Assembly: GCA_013396655.1 (NCBI GenBank) | Contig: WBMV01004160.1 | Location: 62,001 to 126,000, forward strand | Length of the DNA stretch: 64,000 bases | DNA from: Campylorhamphus procurvoides | Taxonomy: Eukaryota; Chordata; Aves; Passeriformes; Dendrocolaptidae | Reading direction: 5' to 3' | Part shown: in pieces, positions 41,201-55,143 of the stretch | Numbering within the stretch: position 1 is the stretch's first letter | Layout of the letters: each line of letters begins with the position of its first letter | Position numbers and translations under genes: made by a program | Notes under the pieces: generated by a model | The model's database searches: none | What the model was told of the DNA's origin: nothing | The model's input: only the letters and a program-made list of their open reading frames with translations

Positions 41201-44200
41201 ATATGTATGAGCCTACCCTAGTGATTCCCTTGTCATGTTTGCTTAGTTTAACAGCTGAGCAAGGTTCCCTCTTTCATTTATTTGCTTAGCTATTCCCAGT
41301 CCTAGGAGGTCAACAAGGTGACTAATTCTTGAAGAGTATCAAAAATAAAAAATCAATCCAGGCTACAGCAGTGCCAACCATATCAAACCCAGAAATAGAG
41401 GCACAAAATATTTATTCTCTTTGATTTTAAATGCATTAATGATATGATTTCACTGTTAGCACATGTGCATCCAAAGTGACATAAGATAAGCATGGACAGA
41501 AAATAAGACAGAGGACAGAAAATAAGAAAATGAAGAAAAAAGTAGTAAAAATATATAGGAAAAAAAGACACAGAACTGGAAATTATATACAACTTGTTAG
41601 TGACTTTGGTACAAAACTGAATTCTGCCATTGTGTCTGAAGTTTCTAAACAGGCTGTAACTTCTTAATTTGCGATTTGTATATGCCTTTCCAGGCAGAAT
41701 TCTACATGGGAAAAATATACATACAGCTGTACTGAAGTACTTTGTAAATTCATATCTTTGCCAATTGTCTTGTTAAAAATTCAGGGAAAAAAAAAAAGGA
41801 ATACATTTAATATAACAACCTTTTTAGACCAAAACGTTTGGGCTTTAATCAGTAGGAAATGGCCTTTAATGCTTGTAGATTGGGTTTGTTTTTAGACCTG
41901 CCAGCAAACAGAAAAAAACTGTTATTCATGCAGCTCTAATTATAGAAAATGCATATGCAGTTGAGAATACCCTGCACATTTCAGACAATTATTTATGCTT
42001 GGACTCCTTCAAGCACTTTTTCTGAGGGACTGTCTCATTATATGTGTATAATTTTATTCCCAAAATTTTTTTGTTCTTGGTTAATGACTGTTTTAATGCT
42101 ATCACACAGTTGTGAGAAATGAGAAAAAACAGAAAGTAAATTTCAGAAAGTAAAGCTCTGACTTTCCTATTACAACAAACCATAACCTTAGTTAGAGGTT
42201 GTGAGGTGGGCATATATAACACAATCTGAAGGTGAACTTGTAGGTACTTGTACTATTGCAGATGCTTAATTACCTTTAGGCCTATGTGGTATTTTTGCTT
42301 TGTATTTTTATTGACATCAGTACCTGTCTTTCTTTCTTTAGCAGAATTTGAACCAGGAGTAGAAAGCAAGTGGGACTCATCAGAAATTATTTTCCTTGGC
42401 CAAACCAGCTTTAGAGTGGTCTACTTGCTCAAGTTCTTATTAATATCAATTTATCATTACAAATTTTTCATTAATATCTACTTATCTTATTACGTGTTTA
42501 GCACATAGACATTTTGTCTCCTCAGTTTGGGGTGCGCCAAATCGTCAATGATATGAGAGATTATGGGTTTCTTTGGCTCTGAATCTTGTAAAAGATTTTG
42601 GTCTGTTGGCTGCCTTGGTCAGTTCTAAAAAAGTGAGAGGAAGAACTCTGAAATAGGAAGTTTTCAAACACTCATCTCCTGGCCCATCATGCATTTGAAC
42701 AATTTGATAAGTTTGGAAATCTGCAGTGGTTCCTTCCAGTGAGCGCTCTGAGCCAACAAGTGATTGTGGTGAGGATGGATGTGAGGCAGAGCTGGGCTCT
42801 GATAAACAGCTCTCAGAAGGCTGTTAAGTAGCATTCTGCCTGCAGACTCATTTATATTGCATCTCACTCTGTGAAGCTGTATTAGACCGCCTTTTTCAAA
42901 GTACTGTCTTTGAAGGACAGCAAATGCATCATCTGACAAAATGCAGGAGCTAAGAGCTTGCAGTTCACATCAACCTAAGGGCAAAGCTTTTGCTACAGAC
43001 TTTCACTGGACATCCACAGTGAGCAACATATCACTTAACAAAAGGAGCCTTTGCTCTAGATCTCTACCAGGATCAAGTGGGAGGTTTTACTATCACAAAC
43101 ATTTCTGGTGTACATTTCAAAGTTTCAATCATAGGAGAGTATCTAAAGTTGTCCTCATTTACTCTTCACAGAAATCCTTCCCAGCAGTGAATCCCCAGCT
43201 CCGCCTCTGCAAACATGGCTGCAGCACATCTTAGGTAACACTTTTCCTTCTGACAAGCGATGTGTGAGCACAAGTGACAATTGTCCTAGGCTACTTTCTT
43301 AAGGATTTATAGCACAGTCTCAAAGGAAACATCAGCCTGCTTACTAAAGTGCACTTGTGAGAGGGAGGAGTCAAGGGACAAAGAGAGTATGATTAAATTG
43401 CAAACATACCATTATGAAAAAAAGGGTTTCAATTCTGAAATAAGGATTTACTGAACTCTTTTCACTATGCAATACAATTAATTAACCTCGAGACAGTCAG
43501 TAGTTTCCACATAAAGGATCCAGAATATCTGGTCTATTAAGGTGAAAATGTCAGTCCTTGTCCTTTTGTGTGACACATCTCACTGGTCATCTGTGAGGAA
43601 TTTAAACTTGTTTGTTTGCAATGAATGGTGGCAGGGAAGAAGACTGCCGAGCATAAACTCATTGACACTCCTCCTATTTTCAAAATTTTATATTAAAATT
43701 CTGTTTAAATTACTTAATTGGTCACAAACGCTACCCAAATTTGCCAAGGCAAATGCCTGCCTTTCCTTTTGTTGCTTACCAGATGGCAGGCAGAGGATAA
43801 ACACAGAGGTGTGTCAGGAGGGGATGTGAGATGTCTTCTATGTATTCTACTCTTTGACTCAGGATCTAAAAATAATTTTTATCTTTTTTTCCCACAGTTA
43901 TCTGAAGAGTATTTTGCAACTGGTCAAGATTCAAATGTGGAAGGCCTACAATGATTTCATGTTAACTGTAATCGATAAGGTGTTTATTGAGTGACACCTT
44001 CAGAACTTTATTCCAGTCTAAAATCTGAGTTATCTAAAGGTGTTACTAAATACATTTAATAAACACAAACACAAGCCATCTGCTTTAATTGAGGGGATGA
44101 GTGGGATGCCTAAAACAGGATCGAACAGAGGCAATGATGCATTTTTTTTGTGGTTACTTATGGTATCTCAGATGTGTGGGAAAAGGAACTTCCATGAGAA

Positions 44201-47200
44201 ATGCACTGCTGAGCAGCAGTGGAGACAGCTCCTTAATCCACAGTGGAGCATGTCTGCCTATGCCATTTATCAGAGATCAAACTGCAAATGGGGAACAATT
44301 ATTTAGCAAACAGAAATATCACCATAAATGATGCTTTTCTTCAGTCTTTAATTTACAGTAAATAATGCTCAATCAGATTAAATTGTAGTGGAAAGTTGTA
44401 ATACTGGGATAAAATTAAGTACTTCTGGATAGATGAACAAATCTCTTATGTTTTGTTGCATGTTTATTCCAAGAAAGTGGTTGAAATGTCAATGTTAATT
44501 TCAGCTAGATTTTACTGTTGCTGTTGTTATTATTTAACCATTTTGTTTCTAAGACTTTATCCGAATTCTGGATCTATCAAACACAAAGTTTTTTCAAGGA
44601 AATTATACAAATTAATATCTTCCTTTCAAAGAACTTCAGTCTGCTCTGTAGGAAGCAGAGAATGTTCAAGCATACATCTATACCATGAATTTGAACACAC
44701 ATTTTACAATCAATGTTGAAAGGTAAGTATTTAATTCCCAGTAGACTCCTCAGGGTTTTTTTGCTGGCAATGTTGAGTCACTTATGATTTGGAAGTAGCT
44801 TTATAAAATTATAAAATCTTAATTCCTGGAATCCCATGGAAAGCAGCAGAAATCAAGCTTGCAAGATACTTTGGGAAAATTTTGCTGTAACGGTTTCCTT
44901 TAGCTGCCCAAATTTGAGAACTCATAATAGCCATCTTCCAGGCAAAGCATTCAGAAACTGTAACATAGCATTTGGCTGACTCAAGCTTGTCTCTTTCTGT
45001 AACAGAAATTGGCTTCCCTGCTACCCCGTGACTTACCATCACAGTGGTAAACACTCTCCAGAACCCTTTTGAAAGGGATGATTCATCCCTGGAGTATTTT
45101 TAGGAATTTGTTAACTTGCATTTAGCTTAGTGTGCTGGTAGCCAATAAACAGAGTGAAGACAAGCTTTGAGTAGTCACTCATAAACCATTTTGAATGCTA
45201 TAATTGTACAGCATTATCTTGGTCTGTAGACTGAGTCATCTGCTGGTTAAGCAGAATGGAAAAAACAGGATAAGACCGTTGCTACAACAGGGATTTTGAT
45301 AAAATGCTAAAAGAATCAGTTCTAGCAATTGGATTATATTTATCTTTCAGGATTATACCTCCTTGTTCCAGGCACAACTTAAAATCCGTGTTGATTTTTC
45401 CAAAATTACTGAAGTCTTATGTGTGAACATTACATGAACCTAAATGCCAATATCACAGAAATAATGCAGTCTAATATACTAACATACCTTTTTGAGCAAG
45501 TTAGACTTCCAGACAGTACCCGTTCTGTGTCTTGTATTTCAATCCAGCTGAAACAAAAATGAAACACAGCAGGCACTGCCTATTGTGCATGGCTGGGGAC
45601 CCAGTTTTTGCTGACACTTGGAAGTATGCCCAAATGGGGGTGGGTAATAAGAAGAGGGCAGGAGAGTGAGAAAGTTTGTTAGACCACCAGTTCAAATCAA
45701 GTGCAAATCAGAAACAGGTTTTGCAGCAGTTAGCCTAACAGGAAGGTAATAAGTAAGTAAGATTTTACACTGTCCTTGGGACTGTGAAACAGAAACCAGC
45801 TTTTGGCAGCCAGATTAGGGGAATGCCACTTCATGGAGAATGGAAAGTGATGAGTTACAGGAACTTGGCACACTGATCAGATCATCTCATCCTCCCACTC
45901 AAAGCAATAAGATCCTGGCATCCTAGTTTACGCAAATATCAGAAATATGATCTTCACGAACGCTCACATGTATTAGAAGCCAGTGACACAGTCTGTCATC
46001 TTCCTCTATAGAGAGTTCTCCTTCAGCATGTGTCATTGAACTGTCTGGCTGCACTACGTGTAATGAATTAAGCCTGCAAAGTAAACATTTAGCTGTTTGG
46101 AAAGTATGAACAATTCTGCTTTTTCTGTTGAAGGATGCTGAATCAGTGAAAGCAAAATATTTTTCAAAGATCACAGTGAAATTGCACTAGAAGACAAATA
46201 GAGGTTTGATGGATCTGCTCATGCCAAAAATGTTTCAAATCCCTCTAACCACATGCCAGGGTACCTGCTGAGTTCTTTAGCACCTGATTAATGAATAAAT
46301 GAACAGGTGAGAGGACAAAGAACCTTGTAGTCTGTCTCCTTTACAACTTGCCTGAAGGTTTCCAGGATCTTCAAATTCACAGGTCAACAGATGGGCTTAT
46401 GTAGATTTAGGAGCCTGGAAACTCTGAAAGCTTCACAATTGCTGCCCTGGCTCTTCAGTGACTATGATAATTTCCAGCTTTTCAGAGAATGCTGCTCTCC
46501 ATCTCTCCACTTTGGACATAATGAAATATTCATTGAGCCAAAATAGTCTGTCTCTACGGTTTAGTCGTTTAGGACACCACCTGATTTAAAACGGGGATTT
46601 GAATCCAAGCTGATGGATGCCTTTATACTGAAATGCCAACTGGCACAGGAAATAAGATTTAGATTACTGTCCTAATTATCAGGCTATATAGCCACTTTAA
46701 TGTTTTGATCAATATTTTATTATGAAATGTAAAATGGAATAGAATAACAAAAGCTACAGAAGAAGGGCCTATCTCAGGTATAAAGCTTCATACATCTCTC
46801 AGGAGTCAGAGGGGGTTTAGTCCTTTCTTGCAAAAGGAACAGAAGCCAAGTCCCCTAATCTTATATGTGGTGTTCAGACAGCCATATGTTCCCAGTTATG
46901 ACTGAAACTTAAGCATGAGTGTTTTAGTACAAATTTGCGAATAGCTTTGTTTCCCATTACAGCATATTTTTCAGATCATTAGCTCTTAGCTAAAGAGACA
47001 AGATACAGTGCAAAGTTGCTGGATCTGGTAGATTTCCACCAGAAATTAGAAGGTGGTAACAATTTTGCTATGCAAGGCTATGTTAAAAGCAATCTTGCAA
47101 CTGAATCATTATATCTGTTACTCACATAATTTAAAGCAATAAAAGAAATTAAATGTTGGGTACGATAATTAACCAACATTATTCAACAGCTACTTTATTA

Positions 47201-50200
47201 CACATATTTATAATTATTTAATTATTACATATACATATATGCATAAAGTGCCTCCTTCCTTCAAAGACTACTTGTAGAGATTAAATTTTGTATTCTATGT
47301 TCTTTGACAGTAATCTGTACTATACCAAATTTCAAACCTGCATTTAAGATTAAAAGCTTTTTATTAGAAAAAGCCATCTGCAGATACATTTACAGCTGAT
47401 GTTCCCTCAGGTTCTGTATGTGTATGTCAACCTGACAGAGGTTATATACAATCATCATCACCAGCTTTGTTGTTACTGCTCTGTATGTTGTGAGCAAGAT
47501 GACATACGTTAAGGTAATGTTTCTTCAAAGACTTTCTGGTGTTAATGGTGCCTACTAATATAAAGAAAAAAGAGTATTATGACAGGCATTAAAGGTTTGC
47601 TGGTCTTCTGTTCCTTCATCTGCAGAGGAAGTCATCTCATTAATTTCCATAATACAAACACAGCATCTTCCCATGGTAACATCTAAGAAGGTACTGACCA
47701 AAATGAGACCAGATGCTTTTCAGTAATTCTATTTGAAACACTTTCTCTGTCAAAATTAGCAAAACAAAGTTGAGATTGTCTGTTGAAGGAGTGATGAGAT
47801 GAAAGTGATGCTGCTACCTGATATTTCTGTTGGGATTTCTTCAGCATAAATTCAACTTATACTTTCTAGACCATGACATAGGGGAGTAAGAAAAAGAAAT
47901 GGAAGAGAAGAACAGGGGTGAAATGTTACAGATACAGATGAAATAAAAACCCAAGAATTCAGGAAGTGTTTTGTAGTATGAAATGAAAGCCTGACACCCA
48001 AAGGCTAAAGCAGAACAACTGCAAAGCTGGGGACAGTAAGCACACTGTTGAATTTATACAATTTAAGCATTTTTATTCCTCAATTTTCTTTCCTTAGGGA
48101 AAATTATTATGTTTGTTTCCTCTTTAGGAGCACTCTCAAAGAACAGGAAGTGAAAACACAACTAGGGTGTAATTCAATCACTGAAGCCATATAAATCACC
48201 ACATATGACCTATATTTCAGTGAAAGCACCTCCGAAGTACCTACATTGATATCTAACACATGCGCACAGGATACGTATATACCCCTGAAAAAGGAGACCA
48301 GTGGTGGGAAAGGTTCTGTATCTTGTTCTCTGGTATCTGAATTGTGATCTTTGAAAGTGCTTTAACACCTACAGAAAATTCAAGTTATAATTTCGCATTA
48401 TGAAGTTAGGGAAAAAAAAAGATGGTGCTGTTTGCCATTACAACACATTAAGGCATTCTTGATAGGGTTTGCTCTATCTGATTATCCTACAGCTGTCCTT
48501 GGTAAGGTTTCTTGTCTAGTTGGTGTGGACACTGTGAAAAATTGTATTAAATAAGATAAATCATAGAATTTTCCTTAGGTTAGTTCTTGCTATACCTTCT
48601 TAATAGTTAATAGTATGTAACACCAGCCAGCAGTTCACAGAAACTGTTTAAGACTGCTCAAGATTATACTGGGACAGAATACCAGACCAAAAACTCATCA
48701 CAAATTTCAAGCCAGTTCCTACTAGGTATCTCAAATGCAATGAGAGTCAGTTTGTGCCTTATTGAAAGTATAACTCTTGATCAAAAACATATACAATGAG
48801 ACCATTAAAATTGACATCAAATGTCAATAAAACCAATGGAGCCTGTATTCAGGAGAAGGCTGAGTTCTCAAATGCTCACTCATTCCTGCAATGATGCCTC
48901 ACCAGTCACTCTGTGGGTGCAGTTTTATTAAGCTGGCTTCCTGCTTCTTAATTTGTAACCTAGTTTAATAAATTTTTGACTGACTGCTAAGTAAGAACAG
49001 ATCATTAATTGAATTGCATTCCTTCTGATTTTTGTCATTTACTTATGTGACTTTATACGTACTTGTGAACCCTATTTTATATTTTATCCAATGTGTCTGA
49101 CTTTAACATAATCTTCAAATCACCAATAAAATGTGTTTGACAACCCCCTGGTTTAACTGAAATCTCCTCAGGTCCCTTGTGTGTCTGTAACATAACTAAT
49201 CTGGCCAAAGTCTTCCATTTCCACCCACAGTAATTTCCAAAATGAGATCATGATTCATTCTGTGGTGCTTTTATTTAGAACATAAACTTATGTTTAAATA
49301 GCTTCATGACTGGCATCTACTCTTACAAAGTCTGAAGAACAATTTACAAAGGGATTTCCTTTTAGATCCCTGTTATTTATGAGCTGCATGACCTAAGCGT
49401 GTAAAGCTTTTTTAAACAGATAATGAACCTTTTAGTGAATTTCCCCATTAATTGGTCTTAAAGAATTTCTGGTGCTAATGTGCTTGCAATTATTTTGGAT
49501 GTCTTAATGTCAACAGCTCCAATTGCTACACTCTTATTGTGTTGCATCCAGGAAGGAAAAAAGCAATCCACATACAAAGAAAAAAAATACACAAAAAACA
49601 AAATAAAAAGCCAAATTAGGATAAAAAACCTGAATTTCCATTTGTGTATAATTGGGTAAAAACTTGAGTGTTTATTTTTAGTGACAAAATTTATTTTCTA
49701 GAGACTGGAAACAAGTGTTTATTTTAATTAGCAAGGACTATCAACACCTGCCATAACACCTTAGGAATTGGTGATCTTTCAGATGGCCTTAATATAAGAA
49801 GCTGACTTCAAAGAGGTATTGTGGTTGTTATTATTAGTAAAACTTTGCAAGAAAATGTGGAAGTAACTTTTCCCCCCTCCTTGATTTTGCCATAGCAAGC
49901 ATTAGATTATTCTATAAAAATGCTGTTTTCTGGTTTGTTCTCTATGATTTTCCAACACTGCTTAACATTTTCTTTGCTTTTTGACTGCACCGAGTCCTGA
50001 GACAATGATTTACACAGGATCTGGTGCTAAAACTCACTCTAGATTAGTATTGCTAAGCCATTGTTTTATAACTAAAATAAGAACAATTCTTCTTAGCTAT
50101 ATTATTTTACATTTATCTACCCCAAGCTTCACATTCAAGTACAGTTATGACTTGGCTAGTTTCTTATGAAATGCTGCGGCACAGTCAGTGTGCATTTTTT

Positions 50201-53200
50201 GCAGCTTTGAACAACTTCAACTTAAAGGATTCCCAGCAGATTTTGTCACTTCAGCCATTTCTAGATAATTTATGGATAAGATAGCAGCACAGATCACTGA
50301 GATATGCTATTGATCATTTCACTCCATTGGCAATACTGCCAACATACTATACCTTTTCTATTTCTTGACCAGCTGTTTATTTTGTAAGCATCTTCTTCAT
50401 GATCATTTACTTTTCACTCAGAAAAACCTTCAGCAAGTTGGATTTCCAAATGCATTTTGGAGATTCAAGTAGATTTTAGAAACCAACTCTCCATTATCCA
50501 CATCAATGCTAATTTCACCAAAGTGTTGTAGTAGGTTTGTTCAGTCATAATTAATCTATAGAAAATCCATGCTCGCTCTTCTTTAATACATTACACATAT
50601 CATACTAATTTTAGTCTTTACTACAGATTGCCTGATCTGTGTGGAATGGCTGTAAGGATAATAGATTGACATTTCTCCAGACACTCCCATATATACTTCT
50701 TAATATTTCTTAAAATTTGACATCATATTAATCACATTTGAGTCATTTGAAACATAAGCCTTTCTCAGTGAAGGATTGCATACCACAGTTACAGCTCACC
50801 TACTGCAGCCTTGACGTCCATTTAGGATTTCTGTGTAACACGTGGTTCTGGCAATGTATTCTGCAATGTCTTTTTCTCTCCCTTCATTGTGAATCACATT
50901 CTCTTTGCTCATATGAAAGTAAAGAAGATCGGGTTTAAGAACCTCATCACATTTTTTCAAAGTGAACAGACACCAGTAGGGTTGTCTGGTAAAGGCACCA
51001 TTTTTAGTCTTTTTTGAACTTTGCATATCCATGCACCATTATTCATACACAGAAGGAATAATGAACAGGAATTAAGACTAAATTCAGGCTTCTTTGGAAA
51101 AAATGGTCAAAAGATTTCAGAGGCCAGAAACTCTGTTGATAAATAAGAGAATGTAGGAATCTATTTAAAACAATTTTAACACTGTTTGGGAGGTTCTTGT
51201 TCTGTGACCAGGGTCATATGAAATGGTCACCTGATGCATACAGAACATAACTGACATAAATGATTACAATTCCATGTAAAGCAACTGATTCAAAACAACA
51301 GAGTCATTTTACAAAATAAGCAGGATGAAGCAGCAGTATTAATTCAGAATATGACCAGGGTTCAGAAGTACATGTATGTAAGCATTCACTGTAATTTGTC
51401 AGCGTAGTTCTCAGTAACAGGAGAGAAAGGCATGTGGAATGTAACTCTTAAGACTACACTGATGTTATCATTGGAGTTTTCATTTGTTCTAAAGTACTAA
51501 ATCGAAAGAATGAATTATTTCAAATAATTAATCTGTTTTCATATATTGAAGATTTGTTATGACTTTTTCAATATAAAAAGAGGACCCAAGTCACCTCTCA
51601 ACATCTTCCTACTCAATCTTGTCTTTGTAATACCATATAGCTGTTCCAGAAAATAAATTCTATAGCATCCTCTACTGAAAAGTTGGTTTATCCAACAGTA
51701 TCGATTCCACTTCCTATTTACAGCCCTGTATGTTGTTCCTTTCTATTTCCTCAGGGCTTGCAGGAGGATCCAGACTGCAGGATATTAGGGGATCTGCCCA
51801 AAAGGAGCTACCTCTGCGTGTCTGCCTTGGCATCTCATTTTGATTTGCTTACATTAACACTCAAGGTGGGAAATGAAAGCTTCATGCTGTTGCAATTGTC
51901 TGTAAAAATGAGAAAATGCTTAGATGTTTTGGCCTGTGTGGCTGGATCAACTCTGTCCCCAGTCACAATTTCTGGGTGACCAACAGATTCAGTATTTTCC
52001 TTATGCCAGTGTGCTGGGGAGCTGTGGGACACATTATGGAAGGGCAGTGGCTTTGGAGAGAATCTGTAGCCAGTACGGTGTTTATACACGCTGGAGAGGT
52101 AAGGCTGAGCAGTAAAATATGTCAACAAAGAGCGAGTTGTTATCATTTCCATGGTAGTGAGTGCAGGGAGGAATGCTGAATTGTTTACATTCTTTTTATA
52201 TGCAGCCTGCTTACATTTCTTGTGTACACCCCTTATCAATCACCTGCTGAATTCCTGCAGTGAATCATGTATGGACGAGCTCCAGTTGGTGTTATTTTAT
52301 ACTCAGGTGCTGATAAGAGTGTCTTTCTGTCTGTGTCAGCTTCTGCACCATAAACAACCTCATTGACCTATTTCTCCAGTACTCTAGATAATAAGTGAAG
52401 GCTTTTCAAGGATTATACTGTTAAACTGAAATTAACGTTCAAAGAGCTTTAGCAGTGATGTTAATGTACCAGGATATTACATAAAATGGCTTGCAATGTT
52501 TACTAATTTTTCATTACAAACCAGACAGTGTAGGAAACTATAATTGATTATTTTGGGGTTTAAACTGATCTCCAATATTAAACTCTATTTCACCAACCTC
52601 TGGATGTCTAGATTTTTAATATTTATGTAAAATATTCATCACCTCTTTTTCTTCTGCATCTAACAGGGAGAATGAGGTACTTTAAAATAAGTGTGATGCC
52701 CTGTGCTCTAGAAATACCTGGTTGTCTCCTCTGACTAGAAAGGAAATCTAGATGATGAACCCAGACGTAGACATGCAGACCCAGACACTGCTCATGTCAA
52801 AATTTGGCAAAATGAAACTGACCTTGTCTGCCTGGGATTAAGATATTACTGCCTAGGGGTATGGTTTTTCAAACCTGCAGATTGAAAGGCCTCTGATGTT
52901 TTCCTCTGGAGTAGTTTGATGGTGGTCACTGGGAAGGAGAGGAAACCTATTACTTCCATGGACTATGCATGTGCATGGACAGTAGTTCCCCCACTGCTAT
53001 TATACAGCATTTCAGTCACGGATGGAATATATTCTCCAACAAATTAAAAAAAAAGAAGAAAACTGCAATTTTGAATGACAGAAATGCCTTTAAGGGAATG
53101 TTGGTCTTTCCTTCTGCAGTCATTCAGACCTCCAGAACTGGACTTCTCAGTTGCACAGTCTGTTTGACACAGCTTACTTGCATTGTACAATCTTGAAATG

Positions 53201-53295
53201 GGAAAAAAAGATTAACAAAATAGATTTTTTTTAATGTGAAATTTGAGTTAAACTGTATTGTTTTGTATGCAAAATTTCTAGAAAGAAAAGCGGAA

Positions 53296-53513
53296 TTCAT
53301 GGTTGCTTAGCCACGTGCTTTTCTGGCCTTTGGTACAAGAAGTAGAAGGAATTTTCAAAAAGACGGTTTGGATCACATGTCAAGTTATACAAGACAAGTT
53401 CTGTCATGAGATTAACCAAATGTAGACTTTTTCTGCTTTCAAAACAACCACATTTTAAACCTCATGATTTGCTTTTTAAAAACACATTAAGTTGTAACAG
53501 TAAGCCTGTGAAG
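53296..53513. repeat. 218-bp direct repeat, copy 1
   Basis: The segment starts TTCATGGTTGCTTAGCC and ends AGTAAGCCTGTGAAG. It recurs at 53618-53835 with an offset of 322 bp and no difference that I can find over the full length. Its own flanks are continuous, unambiguous sequence. Confidence 0.97.
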
Positions 53514-53616
53514 ATGAAGAAACCAACCAAAGTGCCTTTTAAACCTGAGGCTTTTTTACTGCATTGTAAAATGGAGTTTGCTTTTTCCCTGAATCACCTT
53601 TCTCCTTCCCCAGAAC
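53514..53616. other. Single-copy spacer between repeat copies
   Basis: A 103-bp stretch found only once. It ends CCCCAGAAC directly against the first N. Nothing gene-like is seen in it. Confidence 0.8.
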
Positions 53617-53617
53617 N
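53617..53617. other. Single N at left edge of repeat copy 2
   Basis: One ambiguous base sits exactly at the junction between spacer and second copy. A lone N at a repeat boundary is typical of a minimal gap placeholder. Confidence 0.9.
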
Positions 53618-53835
53618 TTCATGGTTGCTTAGCCACGTGCTTTTCTGGCCTTTGGTACAAGAAGTAGAAGGAATTTTCAAAAAGACGGTTTGGATCACAT
53701 GTCAAGTTATACAAGACAAGTTCTGTCATGAGATTAACCAAATGTAGACTTTTTCTGCTTTCAAAACAACCACATTTTAAACCTCATGATTTGCTTTTTA
53801 AAAACACATTAAGTTGTAACAGTAAGCCTGTGAAG
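53618..53835. repeat. 218-bp direct repeat, copy 2, bounded by N bases (probable assembly artefact)
   Basis: This copy appears identical to 53296-53513 and is bracketed exactly by N at 53617 and N at 53836. A genuine tandem duplication would not be expected to coincide with ambiguous bases at both ends of one copy only. The simplest reading is a small contig or gap-closing read placed wrongly in a scaffold gap. The open frame crossing 53406-53747 runs through the N and should not be treated as a gene. Confidence 0.93.
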
Positions 53836-53836
53836 N
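53836..53836. other. Single N at right edge of repeat copy 2
   Basis: The second ambiguous base. It is followed by GCGTGAAACCATCAGCTCGC, locally CpG-rich and unlike the AT-rich surroundings, which may be a low-quality contig end. Confidence 0.85.
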
Positions 53837-54589
53837 GCGTGAAACCATCAGCTCGCCGCATTAAGTGAAATTTAGTTTAGCAATTTATAGATGTTTAATA
53901 CAGACACCAACATTCAACATTGACCATTATTGCTTACCTCTGCAGCCCTTCCTAAATCAAGATTTTTAATTGTCTTGAGCAAGAACCAAACAAAAAAAAA
54001 CATCAAAAAATATAATTACATTAGGATCCTTCCAGAAAACTGACTGCAAGAGGTAGTAGCAGTGTATAGTGAGTCTAAACTATTCACATTTTTAGCAATA
54101 AAAAAGAAATGATATTTGCATAACAATACAAAGTTATTACCTAGAATAAGTTGTAGATTGGACAGAACCTGCTCAAGTTATAATGCATAAAAAGTAAGAA
54201 AACATTATCAAGGTTTTTTCAGAAATATTTCCATAAAATCACTTTATTTTTCAGAATTTAAGAAGCCTTCAAATTTTAAAAAAAGCTAAGGGAAATTTAT
54301 GGGAGTACTCACATTAATTGAGAAATGTATTTTTTTGTAGATGTCAATATTAATCTTTGTCAACAGATGCAGACACCAGGATTCATGCCAACCCTTTTGG
54401 TTGCTGATGACACAGCTCTGTATCTGGTGATCTAGTCAATACAAGAGCATGTTTCAAATTCAGACCTTTGTGACCAAGCACTGTTTTTGTTGATAACTTC
54501 CATTCAGTCTCATTTGGTATACTGATAAAACAAAAAATCAATCTCACTATAAGTTTAATAGAAATCATGTAATCTCTTCCTGAAAAATG

Positions 54590-54627
54590 CACACACACAC
54601 ACACATATATATGTATATATATATATA
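54590..54627. repeat. Compound (CA)n(TA)n microsatellite
   Basis: About eight CA units run directly into TA units with one G interruption. It is likely to be length-polymorphic. Confidence 0.95.
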
Positions 54628-55048
54628 GTATTTGTATAAGAACCATTTTGTTCATTCAAAGTTTTGAAGTAGTAATTCTATGAAGAGGTTTCATGATAGC
54701 AATTAAGTTTTATGACTCATTGTAGACACACAATCAATAGGCACAGTATATATTTGATTTTGCAATTTTTTGCAAATCATTTTTGCTGTAAAAACTGAAG
54801 TCAGCTTCATAAAGAAACTATAGCTCTGTAATTGGAACAATCTGTGCAATACAAGCAGTGGCAGGAGGAACAAATGCCTTTTGGAGTAAACTGAAGTAAC
54901 TCAGCTGAGTAAAACATTGTGGGCTGAAAAGCTGTGTTTTAAGGAGTTACATATTCCTTCCTTGTAAGGAACAACTATTTTTCCAAGTTTAGCAGTGTAC
55001 AGCAAAGCAGAATTCTCCATTTCAAGAGAAGACAGAAAAATAATAAGG

Positions 55049-55143
55049 AAAAAAAAAAAAAACCTAAAACAAACAAACAAACAAAAAACCCCAAAACCAA
55101 AACCAAAACAAATCCCAAACAAAAGAAAAAAAACAAAACAAAA
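55049..55143. repeat. A/C-rich low-complexity tract
   Basis: A run of about 14 As is followed by AAACAAACAAACAAAC, then ACCCCAAAACCAAAACCAAA and further A/C units on the plus strand. It shares the ACCAAAACC style with the tract at 58964-59034. Confidence 0.9.

Larger units (their letters stand above)
28333..53295. other. Unique AT-rich non-coding sequence, no gene recognised
   Basis: A 25-kb stretch with no interspersed repeat I recognise and no supported gene. Open frames reach 123 codons on plus (31631-32002) and 134 on minus (51835-52239) without any domain. It holds AT-rich simple sequence (33684-33761), AAAAT repeats (32450-32473), poly-A runs (about 35588-35603 and 38224-38252), an 18-bp tandem pair (37835-37870), a TATA-containing hairpin (35072-35101) and a POU/homeodomain-like motif pair (41937-41959). 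Conserved non-coding elements cannot be judged without an alignment. Confidence 0.5.

Noticed and set aside
53406..53747. Open frame of 113 codons containing an unknown residue
   Set aside because: It crosses the N at 53617 and joins spacer sequence to the probably artefactual repeat copy.
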